This document shows, piece after piece, positions 1-8,481 of a DNA stretch of 64,000 nt. The DNA is taken from positions 1-64,000 of IMG/VR virus record IMGVR_UViG_3300030430_003122. One strand, given 5' to 3'. The notes under the pieces were generated by a model. The model made no database searches, had not been told where the DNA came from, and worked only from the letters and a program-made list of their open reading frames with translations. The DNA is from a virus. How positions within the stretch are numbered: the first letter of the stretch is position 1; every line of letters starts with the position of its first letter. Position numbers and translations under genes: made by a program.

Positions 1-2
1 TC

Positions 3-497
3 GCTGATAAGTTTGGTCTTGATCAATTTACTCTTACTGAAACACAAGTTCCTCTACCCCTACACTTCCACGGCACTGGTTACATCGATAAAGATGATGA
101 CACCTATTTCCCAATTGCAGGTGAGGAGAACGAGCATGGATTTATGGGACAACCGGGATTTGGTAATCAAAAAGTGGCACTAATTAGTGGTGATGGTCCC
201 GATGGTAGTGATCCGACCACCGGTCGCACCATGCGGTCGGTTTCCGCCAATGTGAATGCAAGCACCGAGTATATCAGAGAGGACAGTATAATCTACCCTG
301 CACTCACAACATATCAAGTTCGACCCTCCGTCTCATCGGAGACAAATGGTTTCTTGGGTGGGTTCCCACCAAGACCCGGAACGATTACTCCCGCCGAGTT
401 TACCGGTAACACCCGAGGTTATGATACGGAAGTGTCCCTTGATAAAATTACCAACACACAACCGTCCATCGCGTTGAACTACATAATTAAGTTCTAA
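3..497 (+). CDS. C-terminal part of a phage structural protein (5' truncated)
   Basis: The reading frame is open from the first bases of the window, so the true start lies upstream; about 164 residues are visible. I do not recognise the family. The visible part is rich in Gly, Thr, Pro and Asp, has no membrane segment, contains an HFHGTGY stretch early on and ends in a beta-strand-like NYIIKF, as many phage fibre or baseplate proteins do. It is followed after 15 bases by another fibre-like gene, then by the neck genes, so a virion role is inferred from context only. Confidence 0.6.
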   Translation, partial: ADKFGLDQFTLTETQVPLPLHFHGTGYIDKDDDTYFPIAGEENEHGFMGQPGFGNQKVALISGDGPDGSDPTTGRTMRSVSANVNASTEYIREDSIIYPALTTYQVRPSVSSETNGFLGGFPPRPGTITPAEFTGNTRGYDTEVSLDKITNTQPSIALNYIIKF

Positions 498-512
498 TAG
501 AGAAAGAGATCA

Positions 513-2291
513 ATGGCAGGAAAAGCATTTACAAATTTAAACAAGATCTTTCTATCGGATACCTTTCGTGCGTGGTTTGATAAAACAAACCAAATCATAA
601 GCACAATTAACCCGCTCGAAATCTACGGTGTCACCGCTGGTGTCGGCGAAGTCGCTGGCATCACTATGGAATTCAATACTGACGGAACAGTGACCATTGG
701 TCTTGACCTACCGGACGCACTTACAGGTGACTTTAGTTTTAATACTGGGGTAACTTTTAACAATTTTATAAGTGTCGCTGGTCTGACTGTAGACTTTTCT
801 GCGAACGGAGGACATGGTGCGACTTTAACCGGTCGAGTTGTCCGCACCATCAACGGAGCAACGGGAGATGTCGCTCTGGATTTTGTTGCTATCCCCGGAA
901 ACTCTGCGGACGGTGATATACTCTACTATGAGAACACAGGGGCGGGGGCAACCTTCCGTTCCTATAACTTGTTCTCAGATGGAACCGCTGATAACGGCAT
1001 GGTTCATGTTGGCGGTAGTGGTGGTGTTTTCTTCGGCATCACCGCAGGCGGTGCCTCTTCGGCAAATGAATTTGTAAAACTAGGGAACATTCAACTTGTA
1101 GGCACAACCGCCTCTGGTATCTACATGGTTGATAACTCACAAACATCCCTAAGCACTGCGAAGATCGCCGGTGCAGACATTCGCTACGGCACGGAGGGTA
1201 GTTCACAGTTACTCACTATCGGTGGTAGGAATATTAGTGGGACTAAACACTCCACGAACAACCTTATTTTAGATTTTAATAATCAGACCACGACGGTTGG
1301 TGGTGGAGTGACTGGAAACGGTTCCCTAAACATCGGAGACGCGAGTAACTTCGGAAGACCCATTCTCTATACGGACAACGGTGGGGAAACATTTGCTCTT
1401 CGATACCTTTTAGTAAACGAAAAGGGCGGTAGGACATCCGGCGGATCTGCTGGTGTCGCTGCCCTCGGAGGAAACCCATCAACCAAGGGACTTTCGGATG
1501 TTGGCAAGCGGATTCGACTGGAGCATGACGCTGCCTCTGTTGAAGTTGAAATTTCTGGTCCGGGCAAAACCTCTGGTTTTGTAGTTTATGGTCAAGAGGA
1601 ATCTGGACATGTTTACGGCGACTTGCTTCTTCCAACGCTTGTTGCAAGAAAAGACGGAAACGTTGTAATTGGTGGTATTGCTCCAGATGATGGTGGTATC
1701 ACAGGAACAACATTTGGTAGTCTCAACGTTCCTAGTGGTAAATTATATCTTGGAGGAAAGATTGGAGAGTCTGCCACCAAGGGAATGCAAATCATCACCA
1801 GTAATGGTGTAACCGCTGGATGGACCTCACTATCAAGCACGGCATTTAACTACGTTGGGACAATTTCCTCCTTGAATGATACTACCGCCTCTCTAGGCGA
1901 AAGTCCATCAGTCTCAGAGAATTCAAGCAATACTATTTTGTTCAGGGATGAAAATAGGTTAGAGCAAACTGGTCCCTTTACAATTCAAGTAAACTTCCCG
2001 TTAGTTAAACTATCAGGAAAACAATCAAGAACTTATGATGCAGTTTTAGGTGTCGCAATAAATATAGATGGCACTCAAAAGTTAATGAGAGAAACTGTTT
2101 TGTGGAAAGATCTCCATGCACATGGGATAGATTCAATTTCTCCGACATTTGTGATGGCAGGTCAAGCGAATAAATTTGTAAGGATAACACCATTCGCCAC
2201 ACTTAGACTAACTACTGCGAACGGTGCTGACGAGAGATTTTCATATGTTATTCCCGGAACTTACACAGCAACATTCAATAAGATAGGTTAA
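513..2291 (+). CDS. Tail fibre/baseplate-type structural protein
   Basis: A 592-residue protein dominated by Gly, Thr, Ser and Val with beta-strand-like periodicity and no signal peptide or membrane segment. The N-terminus (residues 1-40: LNKIFLSDTFRAWFDKTNQII and then NPLEIYG) resembles the attachment end of fibre proteins of marine T4-like phages. The middle carries a GATGDV motif and repeated glycine-rich blocks, and the C-terminal 150 residues look globular. The start follows a weak AAAGAG ribosome site. It lies in a run of structural genes just before the neck operon. The fibre assignment is by composition and position; exact role and receptor are unknown. Confidence 0.6.
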   Translation: MAGKAFTNLNKIFLSDTFRAWFDKTNQIISTINPLEIYGVTAGVGEVAGITMEFNTDGTVTIGLDLPDALTGDFSFNTGVTFNNFISVAGLTVDFSANGGHGATLTGRVVRTINGATGDVALDFVAIPGNSADGDILYYENTGAGATFRSYNLFSDGTADNGMVHVGGSGGVFFGITAGGASSANEFVKLGNIQLVGTTASGIYMVDNSQTSLSTAKIAGADIRYGTEGSSQLLTIGGRNISGTKHSTNNLILDFNNQTTTVGGGVTGNGSLNIGDASNFGRPILYTDNGGETFALRYLLVNEKGGRTSGGSAGVAALGGNPSTKGLSDVGKRIRLEHDAASVEVEISGPGKTSGFVVYGQEESGHVYGDLLLPTLVARKDGNVVIGGIAPDDGGITGTTFGSLNVPSGKLYLGGKIGESATKGMQIITSNGVTAGWTSLSSTAFNYVGTISSLNDTTASLGESPSVSENSSNTILFRDENRLEQTGPFTIQVNFPLVKLSGKQSRTYDAVLGVAINIDGTQKLMRETVLWKDLHAHGIDSISPTFVMAGQANKFVRITPFATLRLTTANGADERFSYVIPGTYTATFNKIG

Positions 2292-2292
2292 A

Positions 2293-3357
2293 ATGGCACT
2301 ATACTCAGGAAATGTAAATGGTAATACTCGAACGTTTGTTTTCTCCGCCACAGGCGGAACAAACGCTAATTTCGTAACGACTATTGGTGCTGGTGCTTCC
2401 ACCGGTGATTATGTCTCCGCTGGTGGAGACACCTTTGGCACTACAGCGGAGATTAGATCGTTTCGTGGAAACGTGGCATATTTAAACTATAAAAGAAACA
2501 CCACCGAGGTTAGAACAGAACTTTTACCAAGTGGTGGTATAACCTTCACAGAGGAAGATGTTATTCCTGATCCAAGAATTGTCGTTGGATTTTTGGTGGG
2601 AGAGGGAATAACTGGTCACCACATGGATGAGATTCACTATCAGAGTGGTGCTGGAAATGTTGAGGCATTTCTTGGTCGATTAACCTACTCTAGCGGTTCT
2701 ACTCTAGTCCCTGAAGGTTCAGCACTAATTGAACTTGTTGCCCCCGGTCTTACGGGAGTTACTACCCCAAATAGAGATGACCCGGACCCACTTAAAGATA
2801 TTTTTACTGTCGCTGCTGGGAATACCATCGAAAATAAAACAAATGGTATGGTAAGTTCAAATACAACCGGTTCAACTTTTACCAGCACCGCTACTTTTGT
2901 TCGAGTGCCTGTTCCCACTTATAAAAACGTAATTTTAGGTCAAGTTAGGGGTAGTGTTGAGTCTGCTGGTTTAGACTCTAACGGTCTCACTGGTATCACC
3001 ATCGGAGATGCTACTCACCTAAGACACGTTATGGTCGAACTAGGATCTAAAGAATTAAATGAATTTTTAAATAAATCAGCACACGTTAGAAATAACAATG
3101 CAATAACTGGTGACTCTTCCCGAGTTGGACAAATATTTACGTCTACAGGTATTTCAGGAACCACTATCTCAAACAAGGGGATCCTACTCAACGCGGTTAC
3201 TGGTGGAACGGTGGCGGGAACTAGTGTTTTGCAAGAGTTTGCCGCTAAGGTAGCAAACGCTGAATTTCAATTAGACCTAGATGAGAGGACCACTGTAGAG
3301 AAAATCTTAAATCAAACCTCTGTTCGTGGAATTGATCAGATCCCATTCACTTCTTGA
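2293..3357 (+). CDS. Structural protein of unknown family
   Basis: A 354-residue Gly/Thr/Ser-rich protein starting one base after the preceding stop. The N-terminal third contains repeated short beta-rich segments (ATGGTNANF, GAGASTGDY); the C-terminal 60 residues are more helical and charged (EFAAKVANAEFQLDLDERTT). No catalytic motif, signal peptide or membrane segment is visible. The position between a fibre-like gene and gene 13 suggests a virion component, perhaps fibre-associated or baseplate-associated. I do not recognise a T4 counterpart. Confidence 0.5.
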   Translation: MALYSGNVNGNTRTFVFSATGGTNANFVTTIGAGASTGDYVSAGGDTFGTTAEIRSFRGNVAYLNYKRNTTEVRTELLPSGGITFTEEDVIPDPRIVVGFLVGEGITGHHMDEIHYQSGAGNVEAFLGRLTYSSGSTLVPEGSALIELVAPGLTGVTTPNRDDPDPLKDIFTVAAGNTIENKTNGMVSSNTTGSTFTSTATFVRVPVPTYKNVILGQVRGSVESAGLDSNGLTGITIGDATHLRHVMVELGSKELNEFLNKSAHVRNNNAITGDSSRVGQIFTSTGISGTTISNKGILLNAVTGGTVAGTSVLQEFAAKVANAEFQLDLDERTTVEKILNQTSVRGIDQIPFTS

Positions 3358-3382
3358 CATTCTCGCTCCATACATATATTAT
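3354..3382 (+). promoter_or_regulatory. Sigma70-like promoter before gene 13
   Basis: TTGACA at 3354-3359, a 17-base spacer and TATTAT at 3377-3382. The -35 box overlaps the stop of the preceding gene and the -10 lies 16 bases before the gene 13 start codon. An AAGGAG ribosome site follows at 3387-3392. It is one of the best consensus matches in the window and would drive the neck-terminase operon with host RNA polymerase, which is odd for what are late genes in T4. Confidence 0.6.
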
Positions 3383-3398
3383 GATAAGGAGCGTATAG

Positions 3399-4190
3399 AT
3401 GGCAAAACCCACATCACGACAAGGACTTAAAGACTATGCGTTACGCAGACTAGGTTCGCCTGTAGTAGAGATCAACGTAGATGACTCGCAGGTAGAAGAT
3501 CGAGTCGATGACGCTTTACAAATGTTTTCTGAATATCACTTTGATGGTGTGCAGAAGGCGTATTACAAATACCAAGTAACTAGCACGGATATCAGTAACG
3601 GATTTATTGATACCGACGAGTTGGTAAAAAATGATGGGGCGATTGGTCCTGAACTTGAAGCGGGTAACCAAATCATATCTGTTCTCAGAATTTTTGAATT
3701 TTCTGATTCAGGCACCAGTAATATTTTTAGCGTCCCATATCAATTAGCATTAAATGATGTTTATGGTATTCGTAATCCCGGTTCACTCACCGACTATACG
3801 ATTACACAACAACATATTCAGATGATTCAAGATTATTTGGATCCCGAGAAGATGATTAGGTTTAGTAGGGTGACAAATAGAATTTATATTGATAACAATT
3901 GGACAGAGGACATCAAGGAAAATACTTTCCTGACAATTGAGTGCTATGTCGCTCTAAATCCGAACACATATCCTGAGATATTTAATGATATTCTTCTTAA
4001 AAGATATGTCACTGCCTCAATTAAACAACAATGGGGGGCAAACCTTTCAAAGTATAATAACGTAACTCTTCCCGGAGGTCTTTCGTATAATGGTGCTGAA
4101 ATTTATCAGCAAGCGACAGACGAGATGAATCAAATAGAAGAAACTCTTCAAGACAAGTACGAACTTCCTCCGGACATAATGGTAGGATAA
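3399..4190 (+). CDS. 13: Neck protein gp13
   Basis: Head-completion protein that, with gp14, closes the portal of the filled head and forms the joining site for the tail. At 263 residues it is somewhat shorter than T4 gp13 (309). The N-terminal part reads LKDYALRRLGSPVVEINVD and then DRVDDALQMFSEYHFDG, a signature I recognise from gp13 of marine T4-like phages. A good AAGGAG ribosome site precedes the ATG. It is followed by a small conserved gene and then gp14, the usual order. Confidence 0.9.
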   Translation: MAKPTSRQGLKDYALRRLGSPVVEINVDDSQVEDRVDDALQMFSEYHFDGVQKAYYKYQVTSTDISNGFIDTDELVKNDGAIGPELEAGNQIISVLRIFEFSDSGTSNIFSVPYQLALNDVYGIRNPGSLTDYTITQQHIQMIQDYLDPEKMIRFSRVTNRIYIDNNWTEDIKENTFLTIECYVALNPNTYPEIFNDILLKRYVTASIKQQWGANLSKYNNVTLPGGLSYNGAEIYQQATDEMNQIEETLQDKYELPPDIMVG

Positions 4191-4193
4191 TCA

Positions 4194-4655
4194 ATGGTAG
4201 AATTTAACAAAGACATAGACACATCGGATTTTGACGAGTTTGATTTTGGGTTTGAGTTGGTTGATGGTCCCGCTCCAGTCGAGACCACTTCTGAACCACA
4301 ATCCGTTTCCGTTGACACGACGGAGATTGATGATCGACTAGACACACTCGAAGACAAGATTAATAATGTTCTTAATATCGTTTCGCTCAGTGATTCTAGC
4401 GATGATATTCGTAGAGCGATTGAGGACCAAGGGGTCTCTATTTCAACCGCACTCGAATCTGTCGAGGATATGAAAGAAAATATGCAAAGAGAATATGAAA
4501 GAAAACTAGAAGAAGTTGAAAAACTTGTTCTACCTCTTTTAGTCAATCTTACAAAAAACCCAGAACGAGAATACATCAAGTGGCCAAATCGTGCTAAGTC
4601 CGTGCAAGGTCACATTAATAAGATTTTAGAGGTAACCAGAGGTAATGGCGACTAA
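4194..4655 (+). CDS. Conserved small protein between neck genes 13 and 14
   Basis: A 153-residue acidic protein. Residues 1-50 are Asp/Glu-rich and probably disordered; residues about 50-115 form a predicted coiled coil (repeated DRLDTLEDKINNVLN-type heptads and EREYERKLEEVEKL). The C-terminus contains NPEREYIKWPNR, a short conserved block I associate with small proteins of marine T4-like phages. Its stop overlaps the gene 14 start by 11 bases, so expression is probably coupled. The function is unknown; a virion assembly helper would fit the position. Confidence 0.6.
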   Translation: MVEFNKDIDTSDFDEFDFGFELVDGPAPVETTSEPQSVSVDTTEIDDRLDTLEDKINNVLNIVSLSDSSDDIRRAIEDQGVSISTALESVEDMKENMQREYERKLEEVEKLVLPLLVNLTKNPEREYIKWPNRAKSVQGHINKILEVTRGNGD

Positions 4656-5499
4656 TCCATACTTTCGTAAAGCAGTTCGCTCAGAGCAAGACCTTATTGA
4701 TGATCTTTCTATTGAAGTGATCAAAATCAATGGGTTTGATATGATATATCTCCCGCGAACTCTTGTGAGAGAGGATGAAATTTTCGGTGAAGACAGAACT
4801 CCCTCTAGATTTAGCACTGGTAGAGAAATTGAAATGCTCGTCGAATCAGTCGATGGTTTTGAAGGAGACGGAGAGGTCTTTGGCAGATTTGGTCTTGAGA
4901 TTAAAGATAATGTTTCTCTGCTTGTTTCAAAAACAAGATTTGAAAAAGAGTTTTCTGATCTTGGGTTCAAGGAACCAAGAGAAGGTGATCTGATCTATTT
5001 CCCCATATCAGGTGGTCTTTTTGAAATTGATTACGTTGAGAGAGAAAATCCATTCTATCAACTTAACAAGATTAATACGTTCAAGTTAACTTGCTCGCTT
5101 TTCCGTTTCAGTGGAGAGGATTTCCAAACTGGGTTCTCAGTGGTCGATGGTGTCACTAGTGATCACCTCGATCAATTGCAAACTCTTGTGCTTGGTGCGG
5201 GGACAGGAAACTACACAGAGGGAGAGACTGTTATTCAGGGTGCGGGTTCCACAATCGCTGCTCTCGTTCAGGAGTGGAAGTCCGCCAGCAAAACTCTTTT
5301 CGTCAACGGTATTACCGGTGCGTTCCAAGTTGGTGTTACCGTTGAGGGTCAGTCCTCCGGAACCAAGTATCTTCTTGGAAGCACCGGAACCACCAACGAG
5401 TTCGTTGTCCCCGACGCTGATGAGGATAACACCGAATTTGAAAGTAACGCATTGTTCGACTTTACAGACCTCGATCCGTTCTCGGAGGGTGACCTATAA
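4645..5499 (+). CDS. 14: Neck protein gp14
   Basis: Head-completion/neck protein partner of gp13 and contact for whiskers and tail. The first 170 residues (NPYFRKAVRSEQDLIDDLSIEVIKINGFDMIYLPR, given here in two blocks: residues 4-23 and 24-39) match the gp14 family. Length 284 against 256 in T4. Residues about 185-270 form a Gly/Thr-rich beta insertion (YTEGETVIQ, GVTVEGQSSGT) also seen in other marine T4-like virion proteins. The start codon lies inside the preceding gene and the stop overlaps the gene 15 start by one base. Confidence 0.88.
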   Translation: MATNPYFRKAVRSEQDLIDDLSIEVIKINGFDMIYLPRTLVREDEIFGEDRTPSRFSTGREIEMLVESVDGFEGDGEVFGRFGLEIKDNVSLLVSKTRFEKEFSDLGFKEPREGDLIYFPISGGLFEIDYVERENPFYQLNKINTFKLTCSLFRFSGEDFQTGFSVVDGVTSDHLDQLQTLVLGAGTGNYTEGETVIQGAGSTIAALVQEWKSASKTLFVNGITGAFQVGVTVEGQSSGTKYLLGSTGTTNEFVVPDADEDNTEFESNALFDFTDLDPFSEGDL

Positions 5500-6347
5500 T
5501 GTTTGAAACATTTTATAACGAAACTATAAGAAACACCGTCATTGGGTTTGGTTCTTTATTCAATGAGATATTTGTAAGCAGAAAAGACTCAGACGGAAAC
5601 GAGACGAGTAGATTTAAAGTCCCGATTACATACGCACCAAAAGAAAAGTTTATTCGTATGCTTAACGAATACTCTGGTCTCAAGGGAACAGCGAACGAGC
5701 GTGATATATCAACTATTTTGCCGAGAATTGGTTTTAACATAGAGGCGATAAATTATGATTCTGAGAGAAAAAGAAACACCCTCTCAAAAAGATATACTGC
5801 TAGTTCAACATCAAATCAAATTAAGTTTGAGTATGCAGAGGTTCCGTACTCGATAGACTTCTTTCTAACCATTGCGTCTAGAACTATGGAAGACGCTCTA
5901 CAAATAATAGAGCAAATTCTCGCATTCTTCACACCAGAGTTTATTGTTTCCATAAACTTCACTGACGCTAGAAATAAAATAGATGTGCCGATTACTCTGA
6001 CTTCGGTTGCCTCAGAGGTTGACTTCGAGGGTGATACATCAACACAAAGATCCATAGTTTTTAATCTATCTTTCACCGCGAGAACATATGTTTACGGTCC
6101 AACTAAAGAAAGCAAGGTTATTACAAAAGTCGATACGACTTTCTTCAACGCAGACTTCGACTCGCAAGGTGTCACCGGGGCAACCGGCGCACTGGCACGG
6201 GTCATCGCTGGTATCACCGGACCTAATGGACTAACGTCTGATATCAATGAATATACTGGAGTAAATGTATTCGGGTCAACAACTGACAGAGCAAATTCTA
6301 TCTTTGAGTATCCAAATACGCTTGACTCACTAGGAGCAACAATATGA
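5499..6347 (+). CDS. 15: Tail sheath stabiliser / tail terminator gp15
   Basis: Caps the head-proximal end of the tail tube and sheath and connects the finished tail to the neck. The sequence shows the family hallmarks near the N-terminus (FYNETIRNTVIGFGSLFNEI, then VPITYAPKEKF around residue 47). Length 282 compared with 272 for T4 gp15. The region after residue 205 is Gly/Thr-rich (GVTGATGAL) and may be a loop extension. It overlaps gene 14 by one base and gene 16 by four bases, consistent with one translation-coupled operon. Confidence 0.9.
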   Translation: MFETFYNETIRNTVIGFGSLFNEIFVSRKDSDGNETSRFKVPITYAPKEKFIRMLNEYSGLKGTANERDISTILPRIGFNIEAINYDSERKRNTLSKRYTASSTSNQIKFEYAEVPYSIDFFLTIASRTMEDALQIIEQILAFFTPEFIVSINFTDARNKIDVPITLTSVASEVDFEGDTSTQRSIVFNLSFTARTYVYGPTKESKVITKVDTTFFNADFDSQGVTGATGALARVIAGITGPNGLTSDINEYTGVNVFGSTTDRANSIFEYPNTLDSLGATI

Positions 6348-6805
6348 GTGATAAATTAGAAAAATCATTAAATATCGATCCCGTCGAAAAAATCAAACAA
6401 CCGGTCGTAAGAAAAAAACCAGTTGAGATCGTGGTTTCCGATGAAGTTCGTGAAAATAAAAAGAAAATGGATCAAAACGCTGACTACGCTGAAGTTCGTG
6501 ATAATCTAAAGAATATAATTGGTACGGGGTTGAACGCCATAGATGGGATTCTTTCCGTTGCGAGTGAGGGAGAGTCTCCACGGGCATATGAGGTCGTCTC
6601 ACAGTTAATCAAGAGTGTCACCGATGCAAACAAAGATCTCATCGGACTGCACAAGCAGATGCAGGACTTGGATGAACAGGGTGGAGGCAAAACCACCGGA
6701 CCTGTCACTAATAATTCGATCTTCGTCGGTTCGACAAAGGAACTACAAAAACTAGTGAAAAGTAATTTTAAACAATTGAAGGACGAAGCGGATGGCGGAT
6801 CATGA
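6344..6805 (+). CDS. 16: Small terminase subunit gp16
   Basis: DNA-recognition subunit of the packaging motor; in T4 it stimulates the gp17 ATPase. The protein is 153 residues (T4: 164). The central part (about residues 50-115) is helical with the conserved run ending in YEVVSQLIKSVTDANKDLI, the coiled-coil core of the gp16 family. The Lys-rich N-terminus and Gly-rich segment near residue 120 are likely flexible. It overlaps gp15 by four bases and the large subunit by 14 bases. Confidence 0.9.
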   Translation: MSDKLEKSLNIDPVEKIKQPVVRKKPVEIVVSDEVRENKKKMDQNADYAEVRDNLKNIIGTGLNAIDGILSVASEGESPRAYEVVSQLIKSVTDANKDLIGLHKQMQDLDEQGGGKTTGPVTNNSIFVGSTKELQKLVKSNFKQLKDEADGGS

Positions 6806-8435
6806 ATCTACTTATCTTGGCAACATAAACCTAAAACCCGCCGGGGTAAACATAGAGTTTACAGAGGAGCAGGTTCAAGAGTATCTCAAGTGCCAGCAGG
6901 ATCCTCTTTACTTTATTAAAAATTATATTAAAATCATTTCTCTTGACGAGGGTCTTGTTCCATTCAAGACTTGGGCATATCAAGATAATATGATCAATAC
7001 AATTCATAATAATAGATTTACAATTGCCAAACTTCCACGGCAGTCAGGAAAGTCTACTACGGTTATCGCTTACCTTTTACATTATGTTCTTTTCAACTCT
7101 GAAGTTAATGTTGCAATTCTCGCCAACAAGCAAGCGACCGCACGGGAACTCCTCTACCGATTAAAGTTGGCATATGAAAACTTACCCAAGTGGTTGCAGC
7201 AAGGGATCATCGAATGGAACAAGGGAAATATTTCTTTAGAAAACAACTCTAAGGTTCTTGCCTCCTCCACCTCGTCCAGTGCGGTTCGTGGTGGTTCATT
7301 CAACATGATCTTTCTTGATGAATTTGCATATGTCCCTGAAAATGTGGCAGATGAATTTTTCTCATCTGTCTATCCGACAATCTCATCTGGTAAAGAAACC
7401 AAAGTTTTAATTATCAGCACGCCCAAAGGTTTGAACATGTATTACAAACTTTGGCGTGATGCGGAGGAAGGAAACAACTCTTATGTTCCCATTGAAGTGC
7501 ATTGGTCGGAAGTTCCGGGACGCGATGATAAGTGGAAGAAAGAGACGATTGCAAACACCTCGCAGTCACAGTTTCGTGCTGAGTTTGAATGTGAGTTTAT
7601 TGGATCACAGAACACACTGATCGACCCTGCTAAATTAAAATGCTTGGCGTATCGAAAACCCATAGCAGAACGAGATGATGGTTTTGTGCAATATTATCCA
7701 CCAGAAGAGGATCGCACATACTTCATGTCAGTGGATGTGTCCCGTGGTCGTGAACTAGACTACCACGCGGTAACTGTTCTGGATATAACGGAGATGCCAT
7801 ATAAAATTTGTGCAATTTATAGAAACAACGAACTCGCTCCCATGCTTTTACCAAATATTGTAAATGCCATAGGTAATATTTACAACAAAGCATGGTGTCT
7901 AGTTGAGATCAACGATATCGGTGGTCAGGTCGCGGATGTTCTCTATAACGAACTCGAATATGAGAATCTTATGATTACCAGTGTTCGTGGTCGTAAGGGT
8001 CAGACGATGGATGGTGGTTTTGGTAGTTTTCAATCACAACTGGGTGTGCGAACCAGTCCTGCTGTGAAGAAACTTGGGTGTGCTTTACTTAAAGACATGA
8101 TCGAGGGCGACAAGATGCTCATCGAAGATTATCAAATGATCCAAGAACTCACGGCGTTTGTTTCAAAAAAGAATTCATATGAGGCAGAAACGGGTCACCA
8201 CGATGACTTGGTAATGACTCTGGTTTTATTTGCATGGACCACTTCGCAAAACTATTTCAAAGAACTAACTGACCTAGATATAAGGACGAAACTTTATCAA
8301 GACAAAATTCGTCAAATAGAAGAAGATCTTGCTCCATTTGGTTTTATTGACGACGGATCGTTGGACGATACCTTTATCGATAATCAAGGAACGCGGTGGA
8401 GTGTGGATAAAGACAACGACAGTATGGGTTGGTGA
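6792..8435 (+). CDS. 17: Large terminase subunit gp17 (ATPase and nuclease)
   Basis: Motor and headful nuclease of DNA packaging. The 547-residue protein shows Walker A RQSGKST at residues 83-89, Walker B MIFLDEF at 172-178, the ATPase coupling motif STPKG around 209-213, and an RNase H-fold nuclease with Asp at about 315 (SVDVSRG) and the HHDD acidic pair near 470. All expected catalytic residues are present. It is shorter than T4 gp17 (610), mainly at the N-terminus. It is preceded by gp16 and followed by a 46-base gap before the tail sheath gene. Confidence 0.97.
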   Translation: MADHESTYLGNINLKPAGVNIEFTEEQVQEYLKCQQDPLYFIKNYIKIISLDEGLVPFKTWAYQDNMINTIHNNRFTIAKLPRQSGKSTTVIAYLLHYVLFNSEVNVAILANKQATARELLYRLKLAYENLPKWLQQGIIEWNKGNISLENNSKVLASSTSSSAVRGGSFNMIFLDEFAYVPENVADEFFSSVYPTISSGKETKVLIISTPKGLNMYYKLWRDAEEGNNSYVPIEVHWSEVPGRDDKWKKETIANTSQSQFRAEFECEFIGSQNTLIDPAKLKCLAYRKPIAERDDGFVQYYPPEEDRTYFMSVDVSRGRELDYHAVTVLDITEMPYKICAIYRNNELAPMLLPNIVNAIGNIYNKAWCLVEINDIGGQVADVLYNELEYENLMITSVRGRKGQTMDGGFGSFQSQLGVRTSPAVKKLGCALLKDMIEGDKMLIEDYQMIQELTAFVSKKNSYEAETGHHDDLVMTLVLFAWTTSQNYFKELTDLDIRTKLYQDKIRQIEEDLAPFGFIDDGSLDDTFIDNQGTRWSVDKDNDSMGW

Positions 8436-8448
8436 AAATAACTAATTT

Positions 8449-8456
8449 GCTAGATA
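8449..8456 (+). promoter_or_regulatory. Possible late-promoter-like motif before gene 18
   Basis: GCTAGATA in the gap upstream of the sheath gene. The TAGATA core recurs at 11410 and 14830, each 21-31 bases before the start of a structural gene that has a clear ribosome site. It resembles the T4 late element TATAAATA only partly. The assignment is an inference from recurrence and position. Confidence 0.25.
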
Positions 8457-8481
8457 CTACAGCGTTGATAAGGAGATAACA

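Noticed and set aside
4148-4579. 143-codon minus-strand Ser/Leu-rich frame
   Set aside because: Ser-rich translation is the mirror of Asp/Glu-rich coding on the + strand; no independent support.
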